A DNA stretch of 64,000 bases, from contig NW_023503374.1 in NCBI RefSeq assembly GCF_014529535.1, positions 4,898,001 to 4,962,000 on the forward strand, written 5' to 3'. The notes below the pieces were generated by a model. That model saw only the letters and a list, made by a program, of their open reading frames with translations, was not told the origin of the DNA and did no database searches. Shown here piece after piece: positions 23,363 through 32,853 of the stretch (within the stretch, counting starts at the first letter, position 1; every line of letters begins with the position of its first letter). Source of the DNA: Bradysia coprophila. Lineage: Eukaryota; Arthropoda; Insecta; Diptera; Sciaridae. Position numbers and translations under genes: made by a program.

Positions 23363-25027
23363 ATGGACACTGTACTGCAACAGTTGTGGGTGAAGGAACC
23401 GGTACCAGATCCGTTATATGTCGATCTCTTCGATAATTTGAGGGATACGTCAATTTTTCGTGACAGTGTTTTGGAGACTGTCATAAGTGACGATCAGAAG
23501 GACGATACCTTAGCAGCGGAATATCTTAGATGTGGACACGGATTTATCCAGCAAAATGACTACAAAGCCGCAGTGGAACTGTACAACAAAAGCTTATGTT
23601 TTGCTGAAAACGGAACGGATGCTGTAAGCCTAGCATATGCGAGTCGATCATTTTGCTTTTTTGAATTTGAAATGTACGATGAATGTATTTCCGACATAGA
23701 ACTTGCCATCCAGGCAAACTGTCCGGAAAAATCGATGAAGACGTTAGAGATACGGAAACTGATTTGCTTGAAAGCAATGAAGACGTCAGCCAAACGAACA
23801 CCAGCAAAACCGCAACTGAGTTTTGCATCCAGCGATACGATACAATCCATGGCCAATGTGCTGACAATCGAAAGAAATGATAAGTTCGGCAGACATTTCA
23901 AGGCCAAATGTAATATTCCAGAAGATCGAGTCATTTTGATCGAAGAGCCGTTGATGAGATTAATCGACAGTAATAGCAAGTACAAAAGATGCAACAGTTG
24001 CCTGAAGCAATATACGAATTTGATCCCATGTGCCATATGTACGAAAGTTTTGTTTTGCAGAGGAGAATGTGCTGATAGCGCTAGTCTACATAAATATGAA
24101 TGCAACATGAAACACTGGAAATTGTTTGATGGAAGTGCAGGGAGTCATGTCCAAAGCTGTGTAAAATTTTCACTTCGAGCGGTTGTGCGTGGATTGGAAA
24201 CATTTTCATCGTCTGGCGAGTTAATGGAATATGTCGAATTCACACGAGCGGACAATGACATCAATCAAGTAATTATAGGTGACGGATCGTTCGAATCGAT
24301 GCTCGGAATATTTCTCAGTCATCATGACAATGTGTCCTATATGGAGGGACGGATTAAAATTTTGATCATTGCGTGTGTTGTATACGATTACATAATGGGT
24401 CATCTAGAGCTGAAAGACAATTTTTTGACTGAGAAAGTCCGACGCTTTCTGATGCATTTGGTGACGCAATTCGTGTCGATATACTCGTTGAATAACATTC
24501 TGTTGCAAGATTGGAGCGAAAAGTGGTCCGACATACTCGACAAAAATTCGACGGAAACGTTCGGCGCGGCTATGTTCAACATTTCATCTTATTTCAACCA
24601 TGCATGTATGCCGAATGCAATTCGAATGACGACCGTCGATCACTCGATACTTACGACTATTCGTCCGATAAATAAAGGCGAACAGATTTTCGTGCGTTAC
24701 GCCATCGATGCAAATTGGCCAACGGCCAAACGACAGAAGCAATTGTTTCGACTGTGTGAATTCAAATGTGAATGCATGCTATGCCTGTGCAATGGTCCCC
24801 TGAAAGAGATTTCGATCGTGTCTTCGGAATTCGAAAATTTGTCCGCAGAATTGGCCTCGTTAATATTTCTTAAAGTTAAAGAAACAGACAAATGGGCAAC
24901 TGCAAAAGACAAATTGTTTAAGTTTGTGAAGAAATATGAAGCATTGCCAACGAAGAGCATCATATTGGCTTATGAGTATATAAGGATGATCTTAGTCCGA
25001 GATTTGTCTCTTACTACAAATGTGTAA
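23363..25027 (+). CDS. SET and MYND domain protein (SMYD4-like), intronless
   Basis: Predicted 554 aa from the ATG at 23,363; an in-frame TTG six bases upstream is unlikely to be the start. Residues about 55-145 look like TPR-type helices (GFIQQNDYKAAVELYNKSL). A split SET N-part follows at about 170-205 (NDKFGRHFKAK, RVILIEEP). The MYND zinc finger at about 213-250 has the pattern CNSC-CAIC-CRGEC-C (with HKYEC). The SET core holds FNHACMPNA and GEQIFVRYA, with a post-SET CECMLC. These keep the NHxCxPN and tyrosine features of active SMYD methyltransferases, so catalysis is possible. The substrate is unknown. The chain is shorter than typical SMYD4 (about 800 aa). Being intronless, it may be an arthropod-type SmydA gene or a retrocopy. 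Confidence 0.9.
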   Translation: MDTVLQQLWVKEPVPDPLYVDLFDNLRDTSIFRDSVLETVISDDQKDDTLAAEYLRCGHGFIQQNDYKAAVELYNKSLCFAENGTDAVSLAYASRSFCFFEFEMYDECISDIELAIQANCPEKSMKTLEIRKLICLKAMKTSAKRTPAKPQLSFASSDTIQSMANVLTIERNDKFGRHFKAKCNIPEDRVILIEEPLMRLIDSNSKYKRCNSCLKQYTNLIPCAICTKVLFCRGECADSASLHKYECNMKHWKLFDGSAGSHVQSCVKFSLRAVVRGLETFSSSGELMEYVEFTRADNDINQVIIGDGSFESMLGIFLSHHDNVSYMEGRIKILIIACVVYDYIMGHLELKDNFLTEKVRRFLMHLVTQFVSIYSLNNILLQDWSEKWSDILDKNSTETFGAAMFNISSYFNHACMPNAIRMTTVDHSILTTIRPINKGEQIFVRYAIDANWPTAKRQKQLFRLCEFKCECMLCLCNGPLKEISIVSSEFENLSAELASLIFLKVKETDKWATAKDKLFKFVKKYEALPTKSIILAYEYIRMILVRDLSLTTNV

Positions 25028-25273
25028 GGACAAATGTGTTCTTTTGTTATTTAACTTTCATTGTATGATGGTTTCTAAATATACATTTTGTTGTTGGTAA
25101 ACACAGTCTTTCTTTGTTGGTAAAGTTGTTGCAAATGCGGACTGATTTAAGTGAAGAAACATTGTAAAACCCAACTTAGAAAGACTTCGAAATCGACTCG
25201 TTAAACATTAGAACCTCCTGAAGAGGCCCTAGGAAGCGAAAAATCCCTAAATCAGATTAGCCGGACTTCCGTT

Positions 25274-25350
25274 TACTCACAGTTTACGCCACAACAATGG
25301 AAATAGAGAGAGAAAGCATTTTTCATTGTTGTAGCGTAAACGGTGAGTAG
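25274..25350. repeat. Hairpin
   Basis: The left stem GTTTACGCCACAACAATG and the right stem CATTGTTGTAGCGTAAAC pair with one mismatch around a purine-rich loop. It is likely a tiny MITE or a remnant. Confidence 0.8.
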
Positions 25351-26559
25351 TCGGAGTGAAGCGCGGATTAAGTTTAAATAGAACCGATTGTTGGAAAATC
25401 TAGCAACGCAACATTGCACCAACCACCAGTCCGTTTAGCTCGTAAAAGATTTTACGTGTTACGGCATGTTTCATTTTCATTTGCATTGCCTAATCACGTA
25501 AAGCATTGTACTTACGAGGTTACAAGTTGTTATCTGACAAGTGGGGAATACAGTCCTCCCCTTCGGGTCGGGCTGTAACACCCCACTTATCAAATACACA
25601 ACTTGGAACAGAAAAAATCTTTTACTAAAATCTATGGAGAACAAAAAAACTTAAATCAAAGCGATATGCTCGCCGTCTATGAAAGGTTACCTCGCCTTAT
25701 GTTAAATCATGTAGGTATTTCAAATCATGTACTTTTCAACGCAAATGAAACTTAAAATCAAACTGTTTATGTATCTAGAGTCACACTTTACGTACCTGAA
25801 TGAACTACGTACTTCAACGTTTACGAAATACGTTTCTAGTTTCAACATAAAGTCATCGCATCGTAGTCTACCTCTATGATCGCACCTATAACTGTATATC
25901 GACCAATATCAGTCAGTAATAGATTCTATGTATGTATTATACAGAATCTTACTAGCCCCCACCTTTTGGGCGGGTCAGGTCCCTTGACTGGCAATTTTAT
26001 TAATATATTTTTAATCAATTTCATTTTATTTTCCGTTGTTAAACTTCCAAAACATCACAAATAACTGATATGAAAACCTTCGCTTGAGACCAAATTGTTT
26101 GGAAAAATACTTTTTGTGTTCTCAATTTTCCACTCGTATGAGTATATTATTCTGTTTCATAGTCTTATTGACGTTAACGTTAATCAGAAGTAAGTGATGC
26201 GAGAATGTAAAACGATTAGAGGACTCTTTCAATTTGATACAAAAAAAAAAACGATAGATGTTCTTGGTTCTTCTCTTGCTTTTATGTAATTTTAAAAAGG
26301 AAGTCCCCCAAAACTAACTGCATTCACAATTTGAATAAAATATAACGATTCGTGCGAATTACGGCCCTCGCTTCGCTCTGGCCACACACTCGTGTCAGTT
26401 TTAAAGTTTTATGTTTGATTGTTTTTTTAACGTCATTCCATACCATAGAGTATAACTCTATGTTCCATACAAGGTCCATATGGGCCCATTTATTTACCTT
26501 GGTTCCATACATAAAATTTTCTACATTTTTTATGCCATGGCGTGAAATCTGCTACTTTT

Positions 26560-26812
26560 ATCGATAATATCAATCGAAAGAAATTATCGATAATCGATTA
26601 ATCATATCGTTATCGATAATTTAATAATTATCGATAATTATCAAAATATCGGAATATATCGAAAAATATCGGATTTTCGGACCGAAATATCGATATATCG
26701 AATTATCGATATCTTGATAATTATCAAAATATCAATAATCGATATTTTTTTTGATAATTTTCGATAAAAAAAAGTCGATAATTATCGATAATCATTATCA
26801 TTATCGCCCATG
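26560..26812. repeat. Degenerate ATCGATAAT simple-sequence tract
   Basis: Irregular tandem copies of ATCGATAATTATCGATAAT and variants run for about 250 bp. They are self-complementary, so either strand can fold into many small hairpins. Confidence 0.9.
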
Positions 26813-27884
26813 CCTAAACAATTCCATTTTTCTTAACATTTAATACAAATTTTGGGACAAACATTTTAGGGTATTTTAGGGAATTAACACATTAAGACTT
26901 TCATCTGTTACCAACAACGCCATGAACAAACGACAAAATCTGACCAATGCGGTATTACATATGTAGAAGAGCATGTTTAAACAAATGAAGTAAAAGATTT
27001 GAAATGTAATAGATCCAATAGTAAAATTGCTGATATTCTTGCCGAATGTGCCTGTTAAATATCCAAAGTGTGCTCAATATATGGAATTTCCTTCTAAATC
27101 TAATCATCTGCAGCACTTTAATTGTTTGTTTGAGGCTGTCGCGATAATTCAGCGTTTCTTCTTTTTCTCACTTTCACAAAAAAAACTTCCGTGTTCTCTT
27201 CTAGAAATATGAAACTTTTTATTTCTGCATTCGTTACATACACATTGTAGGATACGACATTCAAACTTATGTATTATTGTAGTCGATAACGCAATTTTCA
27301 GTACACACGTACGTTTACAAGAGTTTTCTGCTTGAATTTCACCCAAAAATACTTCTAAGAGTATTCTAATAAGAAGAGACTGGAAGCTTTAGGACACATT
27401 TGGGAGTTTTCTGGATGAGATTACTATATAACTATATAACAGATAAAACACCTCAAATTTTTTCATAGTACTTGAGTAAACATAATAGAATAGTGCGAAG
27501 CGAACTATACAGAATTTTATCGATATGAGTAATAACAACGACAACACTCAATTAAAATATTATTTCGCAATTTCGTGTAAACCATTTAACTAGTATTGTT
27601 TATATTGGTGAATCACATAATCTTTGACACCTTTTTGGAAATAAAAGTGACCATTTGTTGTAAGTCCAGAATTCTTCAATTGAAAATCGTCGTAACTTCA
27701 TCAGCGTAACGATCGATCACAGAGCAACACACATTTGTTAAAAGTGAAAAACGATTTCTGTTCCGGTCTAAATAGATTTATTATGGTCAAACACTTCACA
27801 AAAACATTTTTCATTTAAATTTCTCCATTGTTCTCACACAAATTCTTTCAAATCGTATGTGGGTGTGCAACAAGTCCCAACAAT

Positions 27885-28301
27885 CTACCGCGGATGTGGA
27901 TAGCCACCACTTTGATGAGGCAATATTGATGCCTGAGTATGAGTAATCACTATCGATCCTTGTTGCGGCATTACTGGTCCATGATGCGGTGATCCATGGT
28001 GATGGGGACCATGATGATGTGGACCATGATGATGTGGACCATGATTAGGAGGACCATGATGAGGAGGGCCATGATGATGTGGACCATGATGTTGTGGACT
28101 ATGACGATGTGGAACATGATGATGTGGGCCATGATGAGAACCATGGTGATGTGGACCGTGATGTCCATGCTGCCCATGGTGATGAGGGCCATGATGAGGA
28201 TGATGACCGTGATGTCTGTGTTGTGATTGCTAAAAATTTTAGATATTTAATTAGAAGGCTGTAATCTATTTTCTAACAAATTTTCTTACTCCGTCGCCCA
28301 T
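27885..28301 (-). CDS. Small histidine-rich protein with GPHHH repeats
   Basis: Two exons: 28,290-28,301 (MGDG) and 27,885-28,229, with a 60-bp intron (GTAAGA donor, TTTTTAG acceptor). The product is about 118 aa. After QSQHRHHGHH the chain is a run of HGPHHHGPHHHG-type repeats for roughly 80 residues. It ends in a non-repetitive tail, GSIVITHTQASILPHQSGG, then YPHPR. The tail argues for a real protein rather than a chance frame of a CATCAT repeat. No signal peptide is visible, so a cytosolic or nuclear metal-binding role (Zn, Cu, Fe) is inferred. AATAAA for this strand lies at 27,777-27,782. Longer open frames on both strands here are shadows of the repeat. Exon 1 is short, so an additional upstream start cannot be excluded. 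Confidence 0.7.
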
Positions 28302-28304
28302 TTT

Positions 28305-29430
28305 ATTTGCTTTCTGTATAGTGAATATATCGTCAACCACACTGTTTCTACAATCGACTGGCTCGGTTGAAATTTATTTCCACAATAAGTTAATGCAACA
28401 GTGAGTTTGTATATTTATAATAATTCCATTCGAATTGCAATTAATTTTTTTTGTTGCGATAAGATAAACTGCGACGAATTCATTTACTCGTAAAGCGATA
28501 AAATTGGTGAATCACATTGTTGTCATATCAATTATGTGTAATTAGGTAAATGGTCTCTTCACATGAACTCAGGAAGAGAATAGAGTGTTTTTTTGTGCTC
28601 GTTCAATTTTACACTTGGACGGTTTTAAAATTGTGCAAGTTACGTATCAACTAGCAGAATTCAAACATCGCATTTGTTCTCTATTAATATTTAGATATTA
28701 ACGTTTCACATATGGAAAGCATGTCGCTAAGACCTCCTAATTTTACAGGTCTATCAAGTCTTTGTATTTTCTTGGTATAAAGAAGAAATATAAGATATGT
28801 CGGGGTAGAGGCAGAGGTACATAGGCTAAAAATAGTTCAGTTCATAGTAGAATTGTGAAATTTGGACCATCCTGTCACTCTGATTCGAAAACGATTGGCA
28901 TACCTTGGAAAAATCCCACTCAGCGCCCACCACCCACTTTTTGGGTGGAATTAGTTTTATAGGGTTAGATAGATTTTTAATCTTAATTCCCTTGACTGAA
29001 AGTCAATACCGAAAATACCGAAAAATGTGGGTAACAAAAAGGTTCACTGTGATTGAAAATGTATGAAATGCTATGAAAAACGTTAAATGTGGGTAACAAA
29101 AAATCGTTGAGGGCACGATAACTTGAGTAATTCTCAACCAATTTTGATGATTCTTTTTTTTAAATACGTGGAATTAAAATCCCGAGGCTAAGTTCGAAGA
29201 TGGGCTATGTAGGACTAAGGATCTGGAAGCTATCCGAGAAAAACGGGATTTTATACTGTTGATTGATCATAGCCTCAATTAAAAAAGATTACTTTGATGA
29301 AATTTGATTTTGTTTGGTAGTGTGGGTAAATCATATAAGTTTGTTTTCGACGTGCATGGAACTAGTAGGAAGAATAATTTCATCATTCGATGCCCATCTT
29401 CTAACGTGTAAACATCTATTGCTAACAACT
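28305..29430. other. Intergenic, fragments of dispersed repeats
   Basis: Two copies of GTGGGTAACAAAAA lie at 29,029 and 29,091. A segment with GAGGCTAAGTTCGAAGATGG at about 29,182 matches internal parts of the GCCCCGTAC-ended family (36,850 and 53,464). Positions 29,120-29,175 resemble 31,515-31,575 on the other side of the palindrome, so the palindrome region may have inserted into, or been copied with, this repeat. No gene was seen. Confidence 0.55.
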
Positions 29431-29770
29431 TGATACTTGACTATCAAATTTGATAGTTGACTATCAAATCTGATAGTTGACTATCAAATCTGATAGTTGA
29501 CTAACAACTTGATAGTTGACTAATCAAATTTGATATTTGACTATCAAATTTGATATTTGACTAAAAACTTGATAGTTGACTATCAAATTTGATAGTTGAC
29601 TATCAAATTTGATAGTTGACTAACAACTTGATAGTTGACTATCAAATTTGATAGTTGACTAACAACTTGATAGTTGACTATCAAATTTGATAGTTGACTA
29701 ACAACTTGACAGTTGACTATCAAATTTGATAGTTGACTATCAAGTTGTTTCAACTTGTTAGTCATTTATC
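29431..29770. repeat. Palindromic minisatellite, 19-20-bp units
   Basis: Tandem units alternate between TATCAAATTTGATAGTTGAC and TAACAACTTGATAGTTGAC. The first unit contains the perfect dyad ATCAAATTTGAT, and the array as a whole can fold on itself. The open frame read from it (repeated SQLSNLIVNYQVV) is a product of the repeat, not a gene. Confidence 0.95.
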
Positions 29771-29892
29771 AAGTAGGTAGTTTTTTACTCCCTTTACAAG
29801 CACATCTTACGCCAGCAAAATGCCTGTTATCAAATTAGCACACTTTGATTAAAAAGTGCAAGAAATTTTAATAAAAAAGTTAAATTTTTGCA

Positions 29893-31504
29893 GGGAGATG
29901 CGGGAAATCAGAAACAAAACTACATTTTATATTTACATCTTTAAAAAAAAATTTCTATTTAAAATCGCTTGATAAGATTTTAGTGTAGACAATTGAGTCG
30001 TACAACTTTACTATTGCATAGAAAAATAGGTCAGCATCCTCTTAAATTTTTTGTGTAACAGTAACTTATTAACCGTACGAAGAAACACCTTTGGATTTTT
30101 GGCTAAAACATGAAGAATCGAATTTTTTAACTGTGAAAATTCTATGTCTCCAGTTTCGTGGCTGATCACAATGTGAATGTGAGATACTCTCAGAGTTCTA
30201 CAACAACCAAATACAAAGTATACAGTAGAAGGTTCCAAAAATAACCAAATAAAATTGTACCATGTCATACAAATCGAAACACTCCGATCCGAAACATGTT
30301 TCGAAGACTCTGCAGAATTCTGCGAATCTTGAAGACAGTGATACCGTACATCAAATGCAATGGAAGCGAAGGGAAAATGAATTTTGCCTGGTTTATGGTC
30401 CTCATAGACAGAGGACCTCGGCATTGCACGATATTTGTTTCTAAATTTGGTCACCCATGTCAAAAATGGTCTAAAATATCAGTCGATACTGTCCAGAATC
30501 TGGAAATAATCTGCAATTCTGGAAAAATTGGTCACTTACATCAAACGCAATGGAGGCGAAATGAAATTTAATTTTGTCTGGTTTATGGCATACATGGACA
30601 GAGGACCTGGGCATTGCACGATATTTATTCCAAAACAGGGTCACCCATATCAAAAATAGCGTGAAAAATGGGTAAATAAACCGTCGTTACCGTGCAATAT
30701 TGCACGGTATCGACTGATTTCAAACTAATATTTCGACTTATTTTTGATATGGGTGACCCTGTTTTGGAATAAATATCGTGCAATGCCCAGGTCCTCTGTC
30801 CATGTATGCCATAAACCAGACAAAATTAAATTTCATTTCGCCTCCATTGCGTTTGATGTAAGTGACCAATTTTTCCAGAATTGCAGATTATTTCCAGATT
30901 CTGGACAGTATCGACTGATATTTTAGACCATTTTTGACATGGGTGACCAAATTTAGAAACAAATATCGTGCAATGCCGAGGTCCTCTGTCTATGAGGACC
31001 ATAAACCAGGCAAAATTCATTTTCCCTTCGCTTCCATTGCATTTGATGTACGGTATCACTGTCTTCAAGATTCGCAGAATTCTGCAGAGTCTTCGAAACA
31101 TGTTTCGGATCGGAGTGTTTCGATTTGTATGACTTGGTACAATTTTATTTGGTTATTTTTGGAACCTTCTACTGTATACTTTGTATTTGGTTGTTGTAGA
31201 ACTCTGAGAGTATCTCACATTCACATTGTGATCAGCCACGAAACTGGAGACATAGAATTTTCACAGTTTAAAAAATCGATTCTTCATGTTTTAGCCAAAA
31301 ATCCAAAGGTGTTTCTTCGTACGGTTAATAAGTTACTGTTACACAAAAAATTTAAGAGGATGCTGACCTATTTTTCTATGCAATAGTAAAGTTGTACGAC
31401 TCAATTGTCTACACTAAAATCTTATCAAGCGATTTTAAATAGAATTTTTTTTTTAAAGATGTAAATAAAAAATGTAGTTTTGTTTCTGATTTCCCGCATC
31501 TCCC
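29893..31504. mobile_element. 1.6-kb near-perfect palindrome (foldback element)
   Basis: Arms of about 800 bp mirror each other around 30,698.5. A 150-codon frame is encoded on the minus strand in the left arm (30,011-30,463) and on the plus strand in the right arm (30,934-31,386), with only two amino-acid differences. The outer ends are GGGAGATGCGGGAAAT and its complement. The centre is a 22-bp perfect palindrome at 30,688-30,709 flanked by about 25 bp that differ between arms. Each arm contains an internal direct duplication of about 190 bp, seen as the repeated peptide NKYRAMPRSSV. No transposase was recognised. High arm identity implies a recent origin or gene conversion. Confidence 0.93.
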
Positions 31505-32221
31505 AGGCAATATAAGATGAATTATCTCAACTAATTTTTGAAGTTTTTTTTTAAATACATGGAATTAAATGAATCAAAGAGAATATTGTAAAAATTTTAC
31601 GAGGGTGAAGTAATTCACACGAGTCGTGACATTTTATTCACGATTGAAGGTTTTGTGAATGGGAAATCGAGGGATTATTTTTTCTCGGTCTACAAATAAA
31701 TTTCTCCTTTTACAAATATTTTTAATACCTTTACCATTATAGAGTGGTACCAATTTACCGAAAATATTGGTAAACTGAGTTATTTTAATGATGAAACAAA
31801 AACTAATTAAGTACATTTTTTACCATGTCACGTCACCATGTGAAGGTATATTAAGTACCGGGGAACTTCCTTTTTTACGCAAAAGTGTAAGACGAATATC
31901 TATCGCACTTTTTTATTTTGTGAATTTTGTGCATCTACTCTGATGTACCAAAAATGCAATCAAACAGAATAATAGACAGCTCATACGAGTGGGAAGTTTA
32001 CGGCCAGAGCGAAGCGAGGGTCGTAATCTACACGAGTCATATTTTATTTATGATTTGAGGTTGATTGAAAATCTTGAAAATTGAAAATTTTTAAGAAAAT
32101 TGTGAGCTCAAAAAGTAGTCAAAAATAATTCCACCTTACCCTCGATGAGAGAAAACCAAGAAAAACAAAATTGTCAAATTTTACTGTCATTTGCGTGGAG
32201 TCATTAATATAGTAAATATAT
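31505..32221. other. Intergenic
   Basis: It contains two CACGAGT...ATTTTATT segments (31,617 and 32,032) and the CGGCCAGAGCGAAGCGAGGG segment (32,001), which recurs inverted at about 26,364. These are dispersed-repeat fragments. No gene was seen. Confidence 0.5.
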
Positions 32222-32223
32222 TA

Positions 32224-32531
32224 TGGGCAAAAATGCAGTATAGGTGAACAGGGTGGATCGGCGATTTTTTGATTGGGAATAGTAGAGAAATGTCACCTGA
32301 CACCATTTCAGGCAAAATTGGGGCGCGGAAAGCAATTTTAATTTTGTCACTTTGTATAAGGAAAATTAATTTGAGTCAAAGAAAAATATTGTTTGTACAA
32401 GGAAAATGAAAAAATTAAAATTTCTTTCCGCGCCCTAATTTCGCCTGAAATGGTGTCAGGGGACATTTCTCTACCATTCACAGTCCAAAAATCGCCGATC
32501 CCCCCTGTTCACCTATACTGCATCTTAGCCA
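32224..32531. mobile_element. 308-bp Tc1/mariner-type MITE with TA duplication
   Basis: The ends are TGGGCAAAAATGCAGTATAG and, inverted, TGGCTAAGATGCAGTATAGG. The inverted similarity runs nearly to the middle, including CGCGGAAAG/CTTTCCGCG. TA dinucleotides flank both ends (32,222-32,223 and 32,532-32,533), as expected for Tc1/mariner-mobilised MITEs. No coding capacity. Confidence 0.85.
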
Positions 32532-32853
32532 TATTATGTAATAAATGTGACAAGTTTTCATGAATACGTCAAAGATACATTTAGAAAAGTGTCAGTCAAT
32601 GGACCTGACCCGCCCAAAAGGTGGACCTAGTTTGTACAGTAATACAAATGAAATGAATAAAAATGAAAATGAAAATGGGCATGGTAGGACTGGATAAGAC
32701 CATTATAACTTATTCATTGAAAATCACTTAATCGCTTCAGATTTATCACCGCACTATAAACAGGTGCTTTATAAACACACTAGTTTAGTACCCGGCTTTG
32801 CTCTGGATTATTTTCATGACAAAATATTTTCACGCGCGAAAAACAAAGTCACT

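Larger units (their letters stand above)
25030..27884. other. Gene-poor intergenic region
   Basis: It contains a perfect-stem hairpin at 25,274-25,350 (ACTCAC.GTTTACGC and GCGTAAAC.GTGAGT), a fragment with CCACCTTTTGGGCGGGTCAGG (25,960; related to 28,925 and 32,600), a fragment with CGCTTCGCTCTGGCC (26,370; inverted at 32,005), and a degenerate ATCGATAATTATC tract. Nothing coding was recognised. Confidence 0.6.

Noticed and set aside
27971-28264. Met/Ile-rich and Asp/His-rich open frames on both strands
   Set aside because: They are shadow frames of the CATCATGG repeat. The GPHHH frame has a splice-supported start and a non-repetitive tail.
29583-29765. Repeat peptide SQLSNLIVNYQVV
   Set aside because: It is a direct translation of the 19-20-bp minisatellite with no other coding signal.
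29431-29770. Possible CRISPR-like array
   Set aside because: Units are contiguous with no unique spacers, and the genome is eukaryotic.
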